Assembly (NCBI RefSeq): GCF_002238045.1
Contig: NZ_NBYO01000001.1
Coordinates: forward strand, 124,001 to 188,000
Origin: Notoacmeibacter marinus
GTDB lineage: Bacteria; Pseudomonadota; Alphaproteobacteria; Rhizobiales; Rhizobiaceae
Length of the DNA stretch: 64,000 bases
Reading direction: 5' to 3'
The position numbers were made by a program, and so were the translations under genes. Of the stretch, positions 19,760-28,432 are shown in pieces (within the stretch, counting starts at the first letter, position 1; each line of letters starts with the position of its first letter). The notes under the pieces were generated by a model, which saw only the letters and a program-made list of their open reading frames with translations, did no database searches and had not been told where the DNA came from.

Positions 19760-20908
19760 ATGGATTTCGATCTTACCGAAGAACAATCGATGCTGAAGGA
19801 CAGTCTCGACCGGCTGCTCTCCGACAATTACGGTTTCGAGGATCGCGAAAAGATCCGCAAGGCAGAACCGGGCTGGTCCAGGGATGTCTGGGCGCAGCTT
19901 GCCGAACTCGGCCTGCTTATGCTGCCCTTTGCCGAAGAGGACGGTGGTTTCGGCGGGGGGCCGGAAGACGTCATGCTTGCCATGGAGAGCCTTGGCGGAG
20001 CGTTGTCTCTGGAGCCGTTCCTCGCGACCGTCGTGCTGGCTGGCGGCGCATTGCGCGAAGCTGGCTCCGATGAGCAACGCGGTGAGCTGGTGCCGCAGAT
20101 CGTCGGTGGCGAACTCGTGATGGCGCTGGCGCATGGCGAACGCGGCGCGCGCTACACGCTCAGCCATGTCGAGACGACGGCGAAGAAAGACGGCGACAGC
20201 TATGTGCTGAACGGCGAAAAGAGCATCGTTCTGCACGGCGCGGATGCGCACAAGCTGATCGTCTCGGCGCGGACCTCCGACGATGCGGCCGATGAGGACG
20301 GGATCAGCCTGTTCCTCGTCGATGCGGATGCCGACGGCATTTCGCGCCGCGGCTACAGGTTGCAGGATGATCGGCCAGCCGCCGAGATCACGCTGTCGGA
20401 CGTCAGGGTACCAGACTCAGCGCGTCTGGGCGCTGAGGGCCAGGGCTATGGCGTTCTTGCCAAGGTGCACGACCAGGCCATCGCCGCGCTTGCGGCCGAA
20501 GCGGTGGGCCTGCTGACGCGCATTCTGGCGACAACGACGCAGTATCTGAAGGATCGCAAACAGTTCGGCGTGCCGATCGCCAAGTTCCAGGTTCTGCAGC
20601 ACGATAGTGTCGATATTTTCGTCGCGCTGGAGCAAATCCGGTCCATCGCCATGTATGCGACGTCCGAAGCCGACAATGAGGACGCAGAAATTCGTTCGCG
20701 GGCGGCATCGGCGGCCAAGGTCATGCTCGGTCAGGACGGTCGCAAAGCGGCGGAGACGGCGATCCAGCTGCATGGCGGCGTTGGCGTCACGATGGAATAC
20801 GCCATCAGCCACTATTTCAAACGCATGACGGTGAACGACATGCTGTTCGGCAATGCCGATCACCATCTGAAGCGGATTGCCGAGACGGGATCGCTTTTGG
20901 AAAGCTGA
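19760..20908 (+). CDS. Acyl-CoA dehydrogenase, PimD-like small subunit (382 aa)
   Basis: A second acyl-CoA dehydrogenase-fold protein, 37 bp after its partner. N-terminal helical domain (MDFDLTEEQSMLKDSLDRLL), middle beta domain (about 120-225), and a C-terminal helical domain with YLKDRKQFGVPIAKFQVLQH and QLHGGVGVTMEYAISHYFKR. The C-terminal segment that normally carries YEGT is missing here (VNDMLFGNADHHLKRI), so I infer it is a structural or FAD-sharing partner of the larger subunit rather than an independent dehydrogenase. It is the last gene of the operon; a strong terminator follows 27 bp later. Confidence 0.86.
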   Translation: MDFDLTEEQSMLKDSLDRLLSDNYGFEDREKIRKAEPGWSRDVWAQLAELGLLMLPFAEEDGGFGGGPEDVMLAMESLGGALSLEPFLATVVLAGGALREAGSDEQRGELVPQIVGGELVMALAHGERGARYTLSHVETTAKKDGDSYVLNGEKSIVLHGADAHKLIVSARTSDDAADEDGISLFLVDADADGISRRGYRLQDDRPAAEITLSDVRVPDSARLGAEGQGYGVLAKVHDQAIAALAAEAVGLLTRILATTTQYLKDRKQFGVPIAKFQVLQHDSVDIFVALEQIRSIAMYATSEADNEDAEIRSRAASAAKVMLGQDGRKAAETAIQLHGGVGVTMEYAISHYFKRMTVNDMLFGNADHHLKRIAETGSLLES

Positions 20909-20935
20909 GTACGACGATGCGGCGGACCCGAGCGA

Positions 20936-20964
20936 AGGCGCGGCCCGACGGCCGCGCCTTTTTT
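20936..20964 (+). terminator. Intrinsic terminator of the beta-oxidation operon
   Basis: AGGCGCGGCC-CGAC-GGCCGCGCCT is a perfect 10-bp GC-rich stem immediately followed by a run of six T. AGCGAA/TTCGCT flanks extend the pairing on both sides. It ends transcription 27 bp after the last acyl-CoA dehydrogenase gene. Confidence 0.93.
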
Positions 20965-21012
20965 CGCTTGAGCGTATCGGCTCGCCAGCCTTGCGGATCG
21001 TACAACGCTTTC

Positions 21013-21034
21013 ATATATGACTTTCTCTATATAT
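21013..21034. promoter_or_regulatory. AT-rich imperfect dyad upstream of the sulfur operon
   Basis: ATATATGA and TCTATATAT face each other across CTTTC, 28 bp before the first YeeE-like gene, in otherwise GC-rich DNA. The H2S-responsive ArsR-type repressor BigR is known to bind an AT-rich palindrome before similar operons in Agrobacterium and Xylella. That parallel is the basis of the call; no repressor gene is adjacent. Confidence 0.4.
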
Positions 21035-21061
21035 TATCCCAGCGAACGAGACATTTTCGCC

Positions 21062-21499
21062 ATGGACTTCATACCAACCGAATTCACGCCATGGGCATCG
21101 CTCGCCGGCGGCATTCTGATCGGCCTGTCGGCCGTTCTGCTCATGGCCCTCAACGGCCGTATCGCCGGCATGACAGGCATTCTCTCCATTCTGACTCGAC
21201 CCGCCGACTGGTCCGGCGAACCCTGGAAGATCGCGTTTCTCGCATCAGCCATCGCGGCGCCGCTTCTTCTCCTGGTCTTCGGCTATACGGTGCCCGTTCA
21301 GGTGCCCGCTTCCACACCCTTTCTGGTCGTGGGCGGACTTCTGGTCGGCATCGGCACGATGCTGGGCAGTGGCTGCACGTCCGGCCACGGCGTCTGCGGG
21401 ATCGCCCGGCTATCGCCACGGTCCATCGTCGCTACGGCAACATTTCTCGGCATGGCGATCGTGACCGTATTCGTCGTCCGTCTAACGACGGGGGCCTGA
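21062..21499 (+). CDS. YeeE/YedE family sulfur-transport membrane protein, first half (145 aa)
   Basis: Family members move thiosulfate or other sulfur species across the inner membrane. This is a half-length form with four hydrophobic segments (about 10-32, 52-75, 80-100, 115-140). The conserved Cys motif GSGCTSGHGVCGI lies at about residues 100-112. The ATG at 21062 is chosen because it gives the usual start MDFIPTEFTPWASLAGG; the ribosome site is weak. The second half-protein begins 3 bp after its stop, so the two are co-translated and probably form one transporter. Confidence 0.88.
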   Translation: MDFIPTEFTPWASLAGGILIGLSAVLLMALNGRIAGMTGILSILTRPADWSGEPWKIAFLASAIAAPLLLLVFGYTVPVQVPASTPFLVVGGLLVGIGTMLGSGCTSGHGVCGIARLSPRSIVATATFLGMAIVTVFVVRLTTGA

Positions 21500-21502
21500 T
21501 CC

Positions 21503-21946
21503 ATGAGCATTCGCCAGATCGCTGCCGGCGCGGCTGCCGGTCTTCTTTTCGGGCTCGGCATCGCTCTTTCGGGCATGATTAACCCTGCCAAGGTGATCAG
21601 CTTTTTCGATGTTACCGGAGAATGGGACCCGTCGCTGCTGTTCGTCATGGGCGGCGCGTTGATGACAGCCTTCATCGGCTATCGCATCATCTTCAAGACA
21701 TGGTCGCATCCGCTGTTCGACACGAAATTCAATCTGCCGAGCGCGGCGGAGATCGATGCGCGGCTCGTCAGCGGCGCCGCCATTTTCGGTATCGGATGGG
21801 GCATTGCCGGTTTCTGCCCGGGCGGCTCACCGCCAGCGATCCTTCTCAATCCCGTGCCGACGCTGATTTTCATCGTGTCGCTGCTTGTCGGCGGTGTCAT
21901 CGCACGACTTTTCATCGCACCGCGCTTTCAAACCGCGAAGGCTTGA
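21503..21946 (+). CDS. YeeE/YedE family protein, second half (DUF6691-type, 147 aa)
   Basis: The partner half of the sulfur transporter. Four hydrophobic segments are visible (about 6-24, 45-62, 88-105, 118-138) with the typical FGLGIALSGMINPAKVISFF start and the Cys motif GWGIAGFCPGGSPPA. It begins 3 bp after the first half and is followed after 66 bp by a DUF442 protein, all rightward. This arrangement is known from hydrogen sulfide detoxification operons of rhizobia and plant-associated bacteria. Confidence 0.88.
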   Translation: MSIRQIAAGAAAGLLFGLGIALSGMINPAKVISFFDVTGEWDPSLLFVMGGALMTAFIGYRIIFKTWSHPLFDTKFNLPSAAEIDARLVSGAAIFGIGWGIAGFCPGGSPPAILLNPVPTLIFIVSLLVGGVIARLFIAPRFQTAKA

Positions 21947-22012
21947 GAAGGTTCGTCCGACGGGCGATAAGGCACGATATTCCCACGTGTCTCATTTCGA
22001 GGACTGACGAAG

Positions 22013-22348
22013 ATGGATCTCCGCTACCTCACCGAGGATCTGGCCGTCGCCGGACAAATATCGGCCGACCACATACCCGCCATCGCCGAAGAGGGCTTCA
22101 AATCCGTGATCTGCAACAGGCCCGATAGCGAAGACGGAGCCGTCGCGCATGAAGAGGTGGAGCGGGCGGCGGCGGAAGCCGGCCTGCAATTTCGCTACAT
22201 TCCTGTCGTCTCCGGCGCGATCGTCGCGAACGACGTCACGGAGATGGGCCAGGCCCTTCAGACCTTGCCCAAACCGGTTCTTGCCTATTGTCGCTCCGGC
22301 GCACGGTGCACCAATCTTTTCGCGTTGACCAAGCAGGCCGGTTACTGA
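22013..22348 (+). CDS. DUF442 / TIGR01244 family phosphatase-like sulfur transferase (111 aa)
   Basis: This dual-specificity-phosphatase-like fold is found alone or fused to the persulfide dioxygenase Blh; it is thought to transfer sulfane sulfur. The active-site loop is VLAYCRSGARCTNL with Cys93 and Arg98, and the N-terminus has ICNRPDSEDG as expected. GAGGA lies 9 nt before the ATG. The Blh metallo-beta-lactamase domain that often accompanies it is absent, so the operon would handle sulfur transport and transfer but needs the dioxygenase elsewhere. A strong bidirectional terminator follows. Confidence 0.87.
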   Translation: MDLRYLTEDLAVAGQISADHIPAIAEEGFKSVICNRPDSEDGAVAHEEVERAAAEAGLQFRYIPVVSGAIVANDVTEMGQALQTLPKPVLAYCRSGARCTNLFALTKQAGY

Positions 22349-22372
22349 TCCAAAAGACAATCACCCGAACCG

Positions 22373-22400
22373 AACGGCCGCATTCCGATGCGGCCGTTTT
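22373..22400. terminator. Bidirectional intrinsic terminator between the sulfur operon and dctM
   Basis: AACGGCCGCAT-TCCG-ATGCGGCCGTT is a perfect 11-bp stem with TTTT on the right. It lies between two convergent genes (stops at 22348 and 22419) and can end transcription of the rightward sulfur operon and, less strongly, of the leftward TRAP operon. Confidence 0.9.
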
Positions 22401-22418
22401 CCGTTTGCCAGCCCGTTC

Positions 22419-23741
22419 CTAGAAGACGCGCAGAAGACCCAGTGTCAGGATCGGGAACGCCACCAGTACGACGACCCGCAAGAGGTCCGAAGCGACGAAG
22501 GGCAGCACGCCCGTGAAGGTTTCGCGGATCGGAATCTCCCGTTTCGCCATCGAATTGATGATGAAGAGATTCATGCCGACCGGCGGCGTGATGAGCCCCA
22601 CCTCCACCACGATCAGAGCCAGAATCCCGAACCAGATGGAGAAATCCTCCACGCTCATTCCAAAATCGAGCTGGATGACGATCGGGTAGAAGATCGGGAT
22701 GGTCAGCAGGATCATCGAGAGCGAATCCATGACGCAGCCCATCAGAAGGTAGAATACCAGAATGATGATGAGCACCATCATGGGGGCGAAGCCCTGATCG
22801 GTGACCCAGGCCGCCGCCTCCTGCGGCACCTGCGTCAAAGCCAGAAAGCCATTATAGATGCCGGCGCCGAGCACGATGAGGAAGATCATCGCCGTGGCCG
22901 ATGCCGTCGCCAGGATGCTTTCGGAGAAGGTGCGCCAGTTCATGCCGCCATTGACGAGCGCAATGAGACCCGTGCCGGCCGCGCCGACAGCAGCGCCCTC
23001 GGTCGGCGTGAACCAGCCGCCGTAAATGCCGCCGACCACGAGAATGAAGATGACCAGCACCGGCCAAACTTCTCCGAGCGCAATGAAGCGTTCCTTATAT
23101 GGCACGCGCTCGCGAATGCCGGCGCTTCCCGGCCTAAGGCGGACATAGATGGAAATCGTCAGCATATAGCCGATGGCGGCCAGGATGCCTGGAATGAAAG
23201 CCGCGACGAACAGTTTGGCGATGTTCTGTTCCGTCAGAATGGCGTAGATGACCAGAATGACGGAGGGCGGGATGAGAATGCCGAGCGTGCCGCCGGCCGC
23301 GAGTGTGCCGGACGCCAGCGCACCGCTATAGCCATAGCGGCGCAGTTCCGGCAGGGCGACCTGCCCCATCGTGGCAGCGGTGGCGAGGGATGACCCGCAG
23401 ATGGCGCCAAAACCAGCGCAAGCGCCGACTGCGGCCATCGCCACGCCGCCCTTTCGATGGCCCATCCAGACCTCCGCAGCTTTGAAGAGGCTCTGGCTCA
23501 TGCCACCGAGAGTGGCGAACTGGCCCATCAGTAGAAAGAGCGGGACGATCGACAGCGAATAGGAGGAGAAGGTGGTGTAGGTCTCGCTTTTCAGCTTGGC
23601 CAGGATCATCAGGGTCGAGCCGCCAACCATCCAGGAGCCGCAAAAACCGACGACCAGCATGGCCAGTCCGATCGGCATGCGCAGAAAAATGAGCAAAAGC
23701 AGGACTGGAAACGACCAGAGGCCGAGTTCGAGATTGCTCAA
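22419..23741 (-). CDS. dctM: TRAP transporter large permease DctM (440 aa)
   Basis: The 12-helix membrane component of a tripartite ATP-independent periplasmic transporter, which takes up an organic acid with Na+. It shows GLAMLVVGFCGSWMVGG, SSLATAATMGQVALPEL, GTLGILIPPSVILVIYA and, near the end, EVGLITPPVGMNLFIIN, all typical of DctM. The start is inferred as TTG at 23741, overlapping the dctQ stop (TTGA); the open frame extends further upstream but only into dctQ. Length then matches the family (about 430-440). Confidence 0.92.
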   Translation of the reverse strand: MSNLELGLWSFPVLLLLIFLRMPIGLAMLVVGFCGSWMVGGSTLMILAKLKSETYTTFSSYSLSIVPLFLLMGQFATLGGMSQSLFKAAEVWMGHRKGGVAMAAVGACAGFGAICGSSLATAATMGQVALPELRRYGYSGALASGTLAAGGTLGILIPPSVILVIYAILTEQNIAKLFVAAFIPGILAAIGYMLTISIYVRLRPGSAGIRERVPYKERFIALGEVWPVLVIFILVVGGIYGGWFTPTEGAAVGAAGTGLIALVNGGMNWRTFSESILATASATAMIFLIVLGAGIYNGFLALTQVPQEAAAWVTDQGFAPMMVLIIILVFYLLMGCVMDSLSMILLTIPIFYPIVIQLDFGMSVEDFSIWFGILALIVVEVGLITPPVGMNLFIINSMAKREIPIRETFTGVLPFVASDLLRVVVLVAFPILTLGLLRVF

Positions 23742-24256
23742 TGGATCGTTCCCCCGGTTTCGATCGGCCGCTTGTCCGACAGTTCGCCGATACGAACGAA
23801 CACCATGTAAATGGACACGATGCATGCAATGACAGCCGGCACGAACGCCGCCGCATAGCCCCACCAGACCGGAAATTGCAGAATGAAGGTGGTCTCGCCG
23901 TAGCGCAGCTTGTCGGTCAATCCATGATAGAGACGCCAGGTGATGACGATCAGCGCGACTGTCATTACGATCTCGCTAACGAGATCAATCCAACGATTGA
24001 TCTGTGCGGGCAGTCTTGCAGTAAAGAGATCGACCATCGCGTGAGCACGGCGGAGCTGGCACCATGGCAGAAAGGCGAAGATAGCGAGGGCCACACCCGC
24101 CTCTATCAGTTCGAAATCGCCCTTGACCGGTTTCAAGCCCACCGACAGGCCGGCCCGGCCGATAATGCTGATACAGGTCATGATCGTCAGCAAGACGAGC
24201 ACAATGCCTCCCACCATGGCGCTGGTCTTCGCCAGACGCTCAATCCACCTGCTCAT
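23738..24256 (-). CDS. dctQ: TRAP transporter small permease DctQ (172 aa)
   Basis: Four-helix membrane subunit that docks with DctM. Hydrophobic segments lie at about 12-35, 50-68, 88-108 and 130-155, with the family-typical EAGVALAIFAFLPWCQLRRAH and VVDLFTARLP-like region (HAMVDLFTARLP). The ATG at 24256 follows GGGGGAGGGAC and is preferred over an ATG 54 bp upstream that has no site. The stop overlaps the dctM TTG start. Confidence 0.88.
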   Translation of the reverse strand: MSRWIERLAKTSAMVGGIVLVLLTIMTCISIIGRAGLSVGLKPVKGDFELIEAGVALAIFAFLPWCQLRRAHAMVDLFTARLPAQINRWIDLVSEIVMTVALIVITWRLYHGLTDKLRYGETTFILQFPVWWGYAAAFVPAVIACIVSIYMVFVRIGELSDKRPIETGGTIH

Positions 24257-24347
24257 GAAAGTCCCTCCCCCGGGAAATTGGCCGCGCCATGGGCTGCGCG
24301 GCCAATCCAATTCAAGCTCGATCTGCCGCTACCATAGAGGGCTACTT

Positions 24348-24363
24348 GGTTGCAAGTGCAACC
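24348..24363 (-). other. Intercistronic hairpin between dctP and dctQ
   Basis: GGTTGC-AAGT-GCAACC is a perfect 6-bp stem in the 128-bp gap after the dctP stop, without a T-run. Such hairpins often stabilise the upstream message so that the periplasmic binding protein is made in excess over the permease subunits. Confidence 0.45.
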
Positions 24364-24384
24364 GTTTTGGCGCCCAGCCGGCTA

Positions 24385-25509
24385 TCAATTCGCGGTTTTC
24401 GTGTCGGATCCGGCGTCGGAGGGGGCCTCATCGAGCGGTCCCACCGAGCTGTTGCCTTCTGCCAGCCAGTCGTTCTCTTCCCTGATGAACGTCTTCGCTT
24501 CGTCAAGAAGCGCCTTTCCGTCGATTCCCTTGGAATCGATATCTGCGGTCCATGCCTCGACGACGGGCTTGGCGGCATCCTTGAAGCCCTGGAGCGCATC
24601 GCCCTCCAGCACCATGACATTGTTGCCCATTTCGACGGCTCTCTCCCGCGAGGGGCCGTCGGCGCCTGCCTGTGTTCGACCAGCGAAGCCGGAGAACTCG
24701 ATTCCGGAATTGTCATCGATGACCTTCTTCAGATCGTCCGGCAGGCTCTCATATTTGTCCTTGTTCATGGCGAGAACGAAGGTGAGCGTATAAAGCGCGG
24801 GCGTTCCGAACTCGGTGTGGTTCTTGACGAGCTCCGACACTTTCAGGGCCGGCACCACTTCCCACGGAATGGTTGCGCCGTTGATGACGCCTTTCGACAA
24901 GGCTTCCGAAATAGCGGGCACAGGCAGGCCGACCGGTTCGGCGCCCAGCTCGTCCAAAAAGGCATTGATGGTTCGCGAACCGCCACGAATCTTCATTCCG
25001 GCCAGATCGTCGACACTCTCGATCGGCTCGTCGGAATGGAAGATGCCGGGACCGTGCACCCAGGTTCCAAGGATCTTGAAATCCTTGAACTCCGTATCCT
25101 TCATGTCCTTTTCGAAAAGACGCCAGAACGCTCGCGACGTCGCCTCGGCGTTTTCCATGATGAAGGGCTGCTCGAACACTTCGCTGCTCGGGAACAGACC
25201 GGGCTTATAGCCGATGACGTACCAGGTGATGTCGATCACCCCGTCCCGCACCTGATTGATGAGTTCCGGCGGCGTGCCGCCGAGTTGCATCGCGGGGTAG
25301 ATGTCGATCTTGATCCGATCGTCCGATTCCTGTTCGACGGCCTTGGCCCAAGGTTCAAGAATAAGTCGCGGCACGTTCGCCTGTGCCGGCAGGAAGTGCT
25401 GCATGCGCAGGAGGACTTCTTCGGCCATGGAACTGGCTGGCGATACGAAGGCCGCCGCGGCTCCAAGAACGGTTCCGAGAGCCAGACGGCGCAGTGAGAA
25501 TGTCGACAT
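24385..25509 (-). CDS. dctP: TRAP transporter substrate-binding protein DctP (374 aa)
   Basis: Periplasmic receptor of the TRAP system. The ATG at 25509 follows GGGAGGA by 6 nt and starts a signal peptide (MSTFSLRRLALGTVLGAAAA, cleavage after SSMA). The mature protein has LRMQHFLPAQANVPRLILEP, then IDIYPAMQLGGTPPELINQV, and the conserved ligand-binding Arg in DLAGMKIRGGSRTINAFLDE. The C-terminal tail of about 25 residues beyond the fold is acidic and Ser-rich. Ligand class cannot be fixed; relatives bind C4-dicarboxylates, keto acids or taurine-like acids. Binding protein, small and large permeases lie in that order in one operon. Confidence 0.92.
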   Translation of the reverse strand: MSTFSLRRLALGTVLGAAAAFVSPASSMAEEVLLRMQHFLPAQANVPRLILEPWAKAVEQESDDRIKIDIYPAMQLGGTPPELINQVRDGVIDITWYVIGYKPGLFPSSEVFEQPFIMENAEATSRAFWRLFEKDMKDTEFKDFKILGTWVHGPGIFHSDEPIESVDDLAGMKIRGGSRTINAFLDELGAEPVGLPVPAISEALSKGVINGATIPWEVVPALKVSELVKNHTEFGTPALYTLTFVLAMNKDKYESLPDDLKKVIDDNSGIEFSGFAGRTQAGADGPSRERAVEMGNNVMVLEGDALQGFKDAAKPVVEAWTADIDSKGIDGKALLDEAKTFIREENDWLAEGNSSVGPLDEAPSDAGSDTKTAN

Positions 25510-25569
25510 ATATTCCTCCCTTGGCGATTTAGCATCGGAGTGGCGCTCGTTTCTTGCCGCTACCTGATG

Positions 25570-25590
25570 CGCCGGCGTATGATACCGGCG
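25570..25590. promoter_or_regulatory. Near-palindrome upstream of dctP, GntR-like operator candidate
   Basis: CGCCGG-CG-TAT-G-ATA-CCGGCG has GTAT-G-ATAC at its core and 6-bp GC arms outside, 61-81 bp upstream of dctP. GntR-family repressors of TRAP and sugar-acid operons often bind such short dyads. A second small inverted repeat, GACCG-N6-CGGTC, lies at 25633-25648, closer to queF. No regulator gene is in the window. Confidence 0.35.
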
Positions 25591-25762
25591 ACGCGACCAT
25601 TCCCCTAGGGGCAGTGTCGCCAAATCTTTTAAGACCGACCAAGCGGTCATGTAAACGCAATTCATCGCGGAACAGACAACTTCCATGACTTGATGGCATC
25701 GATGCCTGTCTTTACAGCCCGTGCGACAGGACCGTCGATCCGTTCGCGCATGAGGGAGATGA

Positions 25763-26227
25763 GTGGTGACCGACACATCCAATCTGAAGATGCTGGGTAG
25801 CCAAACCGAGCAGCCGCAAAATCCGGACGAAGCGATTCTCGAAACAGTGCCTTACTCAGGCACGGCCGAGGCGCCGTGCGTCGTGCGCTTTACCTGTCCG
25901 GAATTCACCTCCCTTTGCCCGATGACGGGCCAGCCCGATTTCGCGCATCTGGTCATCGATTATGTGCCGGGGCCAAAGCTGGTGGAAAGCAAGAGCCTCA
26001 AACTCTTTCTGACGTCGTTCCGCAATCACGGCGCGTTTCACGAAGACTGCACGCGCATGGTAGGCCGACGGATCGCGCAGGCGACCGAATGCCGCTGGTT
26101 GCGCATTGGCGGCTACTGGTATCCACGCGGCGGCATTCCGATCGACGTGTTCTGGCAGACCGGACCGATGCCAGGCGATGTCTGGATTCCCGACCAGGGC
26201 GTGCCGCCCTATCGTGGCCGAGGCTAA
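25763..26227 (+). CDS. queF: NADPH-dependent 7-cyano-7-deazaguanine reductase (154 aa)
   Basis: QueF reduces preQ0 to preQ1 in queuosine biosynthesis. This is the short, unimodular form. The nucleophile Cys52 is in [15 protein letters not shown] with the catalytic Asp59, and the family signature for NADPH and substrate binding is [22 protein letters not shown]. The start is GTG at 25763 (a second GTG follows at once), about 6 nt after GAGGGAGA; an ATG at 25759 is out of frame. It is divergent from the TRAP operon; the 253-bp gap holds both promoters. Confidence 0.94.
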   Translation: MVTDTSNLKMLGSQTEQPQNPDEAILETVPYSGTAEAPCVVRFTCPEFTSLCPMTGQPDFAHLVIDYVPGPKLVESKSLKLFLTSFRNHGAFHEDCTRMVGRRIAQATECRWLRIGGYWYPRGGIPIDVFWQTGPMPGDVWIPDQGVPPYRGRG

Positions 26228-26308
26228 GGGCGAAGGACGCCCTCAGAAGCCGGTGGAAAGTGAAGGACCGCTTTCGATTTTGGCCCCATTGTGCCGTAAG
26301 ATCGATCG

Positions 26309-28141
26309 ATGAGCATCCGCCAGCTTCCCGAAACCATCGTTAACCGGATCGCGGCCGGCGAAGTGGTCGAACGCCCGGCCTCCGTCGTGAAGGAGTTGGT
26401 GGAAAACGCCATCGACGCCGGGGCCAGCCGTATCGAGATTGCGACTGCCGGGGGCGGGTTGTCCCTCCTTCGCGTCAGTGATGACGGCGCTGGAATGGAA
26501 CCGGATCAATTGCCGCTCGCCGTCGCGCGGCACTGCACAAGCAAGCTCGGCGACGATATTTTCGACATACGTTCGCTGGGTTTCAGGGGCGAGGCTCTGC
26601 CCTCGATCGGTTCGGTCGCGCGGCTTTCCATCCGCTCGGCGAGGGCAAGCGGCGAAGGTGCAGAAATCGCTGTCGAAGGGGGGCGATCGTCTCCCGTTCG
26701 CCCGGCAGCCTGCAATCGCGGCACTGTCGTCGAGGTGCGCGACCTTTTCTTCGCCACGCCCGCGCGGTTGAAATTCATGAAGAGCGAACGGGCCGAGAGC
26801 GCGGCGATCACCGAACAGGTGCGCCGCATCGCGCTGGCGTTTCCGGCGATCCGTTTCGCGTTGTCCGGGCCGGACCGAACCTCGCTGGAACTGCCTGCCT
26901 GCAGCGGCATGTCCGAAGCCGCAGCCAAAGCGCGGATGGGCGAAATACTCGGCGAAACCTTTACCGAGAACTCGCTTTCGATCGATGCTATGCGCGAGGG
27001 TGTGCGCCTGACCGGCCGGGTTTCCACGCCGTCCTACAGCCGCGGCAATGCGCAGCATCAATACGTCATGGTCAATGGCCGGCCCGTCCGCGACAAGCGC
27101 CTGTCGGGCGCCATTCGCGGCGCCTATGCCGATACCCTGCCAGGCAACCGGCATGCCGCAGCCGTTCTTTTTCTGGATCTTGACCCGGCGCTGGTCGACG
27201 TGAATGTCCACCCGCAGAAGGCCGATGTCCGTTTCCGCGACAGCGGTCTGATTTCCGGGTTGATCGTCGGCGCAATCCGACAGGCTCTGTCCGGAGCCGG
27301 TATCCGACCCTCCACCGCTGCGGCCAGCGCCATGGCGTCGGCCTTCAACGCCCCGCCGCACGACCAATCGGCGATGGTCAGCAAAGCGCCGCTCTCGCCG
27401 AGCAGCTTCGCCTTCTCGCCCTCGGCCCGCAGCGAAACGGCATGGGCCGGCGCGCTGTCACCCTACCGACCCGTCGAAACCGGCTTTGCCGAAGCGGCGC
27501 AAGACGCCTTCGAGGCGCGATCCGATGAAGCCGAACCGACTGCGCAGGAACAGCCAACGAACTTTCCGCTCGGCGCGGCGCGAGCGCAAATTCACGAGAA
27601 CTATATCGTGGCGCAAACCAAGGATTCGCTCGTGCTCGTCGATCAGCACGCGGCCCATGAGCGGCTGGTCTATGAAAGGTTGAAAACGGCCATGGAGGGC
27701 CGCGCCCTTCCCGCCCAGCATCTCCTCATTCCGGACATCGTCGATCTTCCGGCAGATGATGTGAGCCGGCTGGAAGAGGTTGCGGCGGAACTGGCGCAAT
27801 TCGGCCTCATCATCGAACGGTTCGGCCCCGGCGCGATAGCCGTTCAGGCCACGCCCGCCATGCTGGGTGAGATCGATGCGGGCGCGCTTGTCCGTGATCT
27901 TTGCGATGAGTTGGCGGACGAGCAAGGAAAGGACGGGCTGCGCCTTCGGCTCAACCATGTCGCCGCGACGATGGCGTGCCATGGCTCGGTTCGCTCCGGC
28001 CGCCGGCTACGCACCGAAGAAATGGACGCGCTCCTGCGGCAGATGGAAGCGACACCCGGCTCAGGCACGTGCAATCATGGCCGGCCAACCTATATCGAAC
28101 TCAAACTCACCGATATTGAAAGACTGTTCAGCCGCCGTTAG
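26309..28141 (+). CDS. mutL: DNA mismatch repair protein MutL (610 aa)
   Basis: MutL couples mismatch recognition by MutS to strand removal. The N-terminal GHKL ATPase shows [22 protein letters not shown] and [17 protein letters not shown] Pro/Ser/Ala-rich linker spans about 335-415. The C-terminal domain carries the metal-binding endonuclease motif [24 protein letters not shown], and [11 protein letters not shown]. The protein therefore looks like a nicking MutL of the kind found where MutH is absent. Length is usual for alphaproteobacteria. Confidence 0.96.
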   Translation: MSIRQLPETIVNRIAAGEVVERPASVVKELVENAIDAGASRIEIATAGGGLSLLRVSDDGAGMEPDQLPLAVARHCTSKLGDDIFDIRSLGFRGEALPSIGSVARLSIRSARASGEGAEIAVEGGRSSPVRPAACNRGTVVEVRDLFFATPARLKFMKSERAESAAITEQVRRIALAFPAIRFALSGPDRTSLELPACSGMSEAAAKARMGEILGETFTENSLSIDAMREGVRLTGRVSTPSYSRGNAQHQYVMVNGRPVRDKRLSGAIRGAYADTLPGNRHAAAVLFLDLDPALVDVNVHPQKADVRFRDSGLISGLIVGAIRQALSGAGIRPSTAAASAMASAFNAPPHDQSAMVSKAPLSPSSFAFSPSARSETAWAGALSPYRPVETGFAEAAQDAFEARSDEAEPTAQEQPTNFPLGAARAQIHENYIVAQTKDSLVLVDQHAAHERLVYERLKTAMEGRALPAQHLLIPDIVDLPADDVSRLEEVAAELAQFGLIIERFGPGAIAVQATPAMLGEIDAGALVRDLCDELADEQGKDGLRLRLNHVAATMACHGSVRSGRRLRTEEMDALLRQMEATPGSGTCNHGRPTYIELKLTDIERLFSRR

Positions 28142-28192
28142 AGAACAAGCCATCATTGCTTTGCCGGTGGAACGCGCTCAGGATCTGCACCT

Positions 28193-28429
28193 ATGAATCA
28201 TCTGGACTTCCTTTCGTCCCGAGAAGCCGAGATACAATATCTGGACGCCGATTTTCGCATCAAGAGGAATGGGAGCTTCGTCCGGTGCGCTGTGACCGGC
28301 GAGCCCATTCCGCTGGAAGAGCTGAAATACTGGAGTGTCGACCGGCAGGAAGCCTACCGCGACTGCCATGCCTCGCTACAGCGGGAACTCGAACTCGATC
28401 CGGCATTGCGCAAGCGCAAGAAAACTTAA
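28193..28429 (+). CDS. DUF2093 family protein (78 aa)
   Basis: A small Rhizobiales-specific protein of unknown function. The family consensus is clear: EIQYLDADFRIKRNGSFVRC, AVTGEPIPLEELKYWSVDRQEAY and a basic C-terminus (RKRKKT). Two Cys in RCAVTG and YRDCHAS could bind a metal but the spacing is not a classic zinc finger. It lies 51 bp after mutL and converges on lpxK with a 3-bp gap. Confidence 0.88.
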   Translation: MNHLDFLSSREAEIQYLDADFRIKRNGSFVRCAVTGEPIPLEELKYWSVDRQEAYRDCHASLQRELELDPALRKRKKT

Positions 28430-28432
28430 CGC

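Noticed and set aside
17713-19827. 704-codon leftward open frame antisense to the thiolase and acyl-CoA dehydrogenase genes
   Set aside because: Shadow of two well-defined genes on the other strand; composition and lack of motifs show it is not coding.
25763-26227. preQ1 riboswitch for queF
   Set aside because: The upstream region does not show the short C-rich pseudoknot aptamer; only simple dyads are visible.
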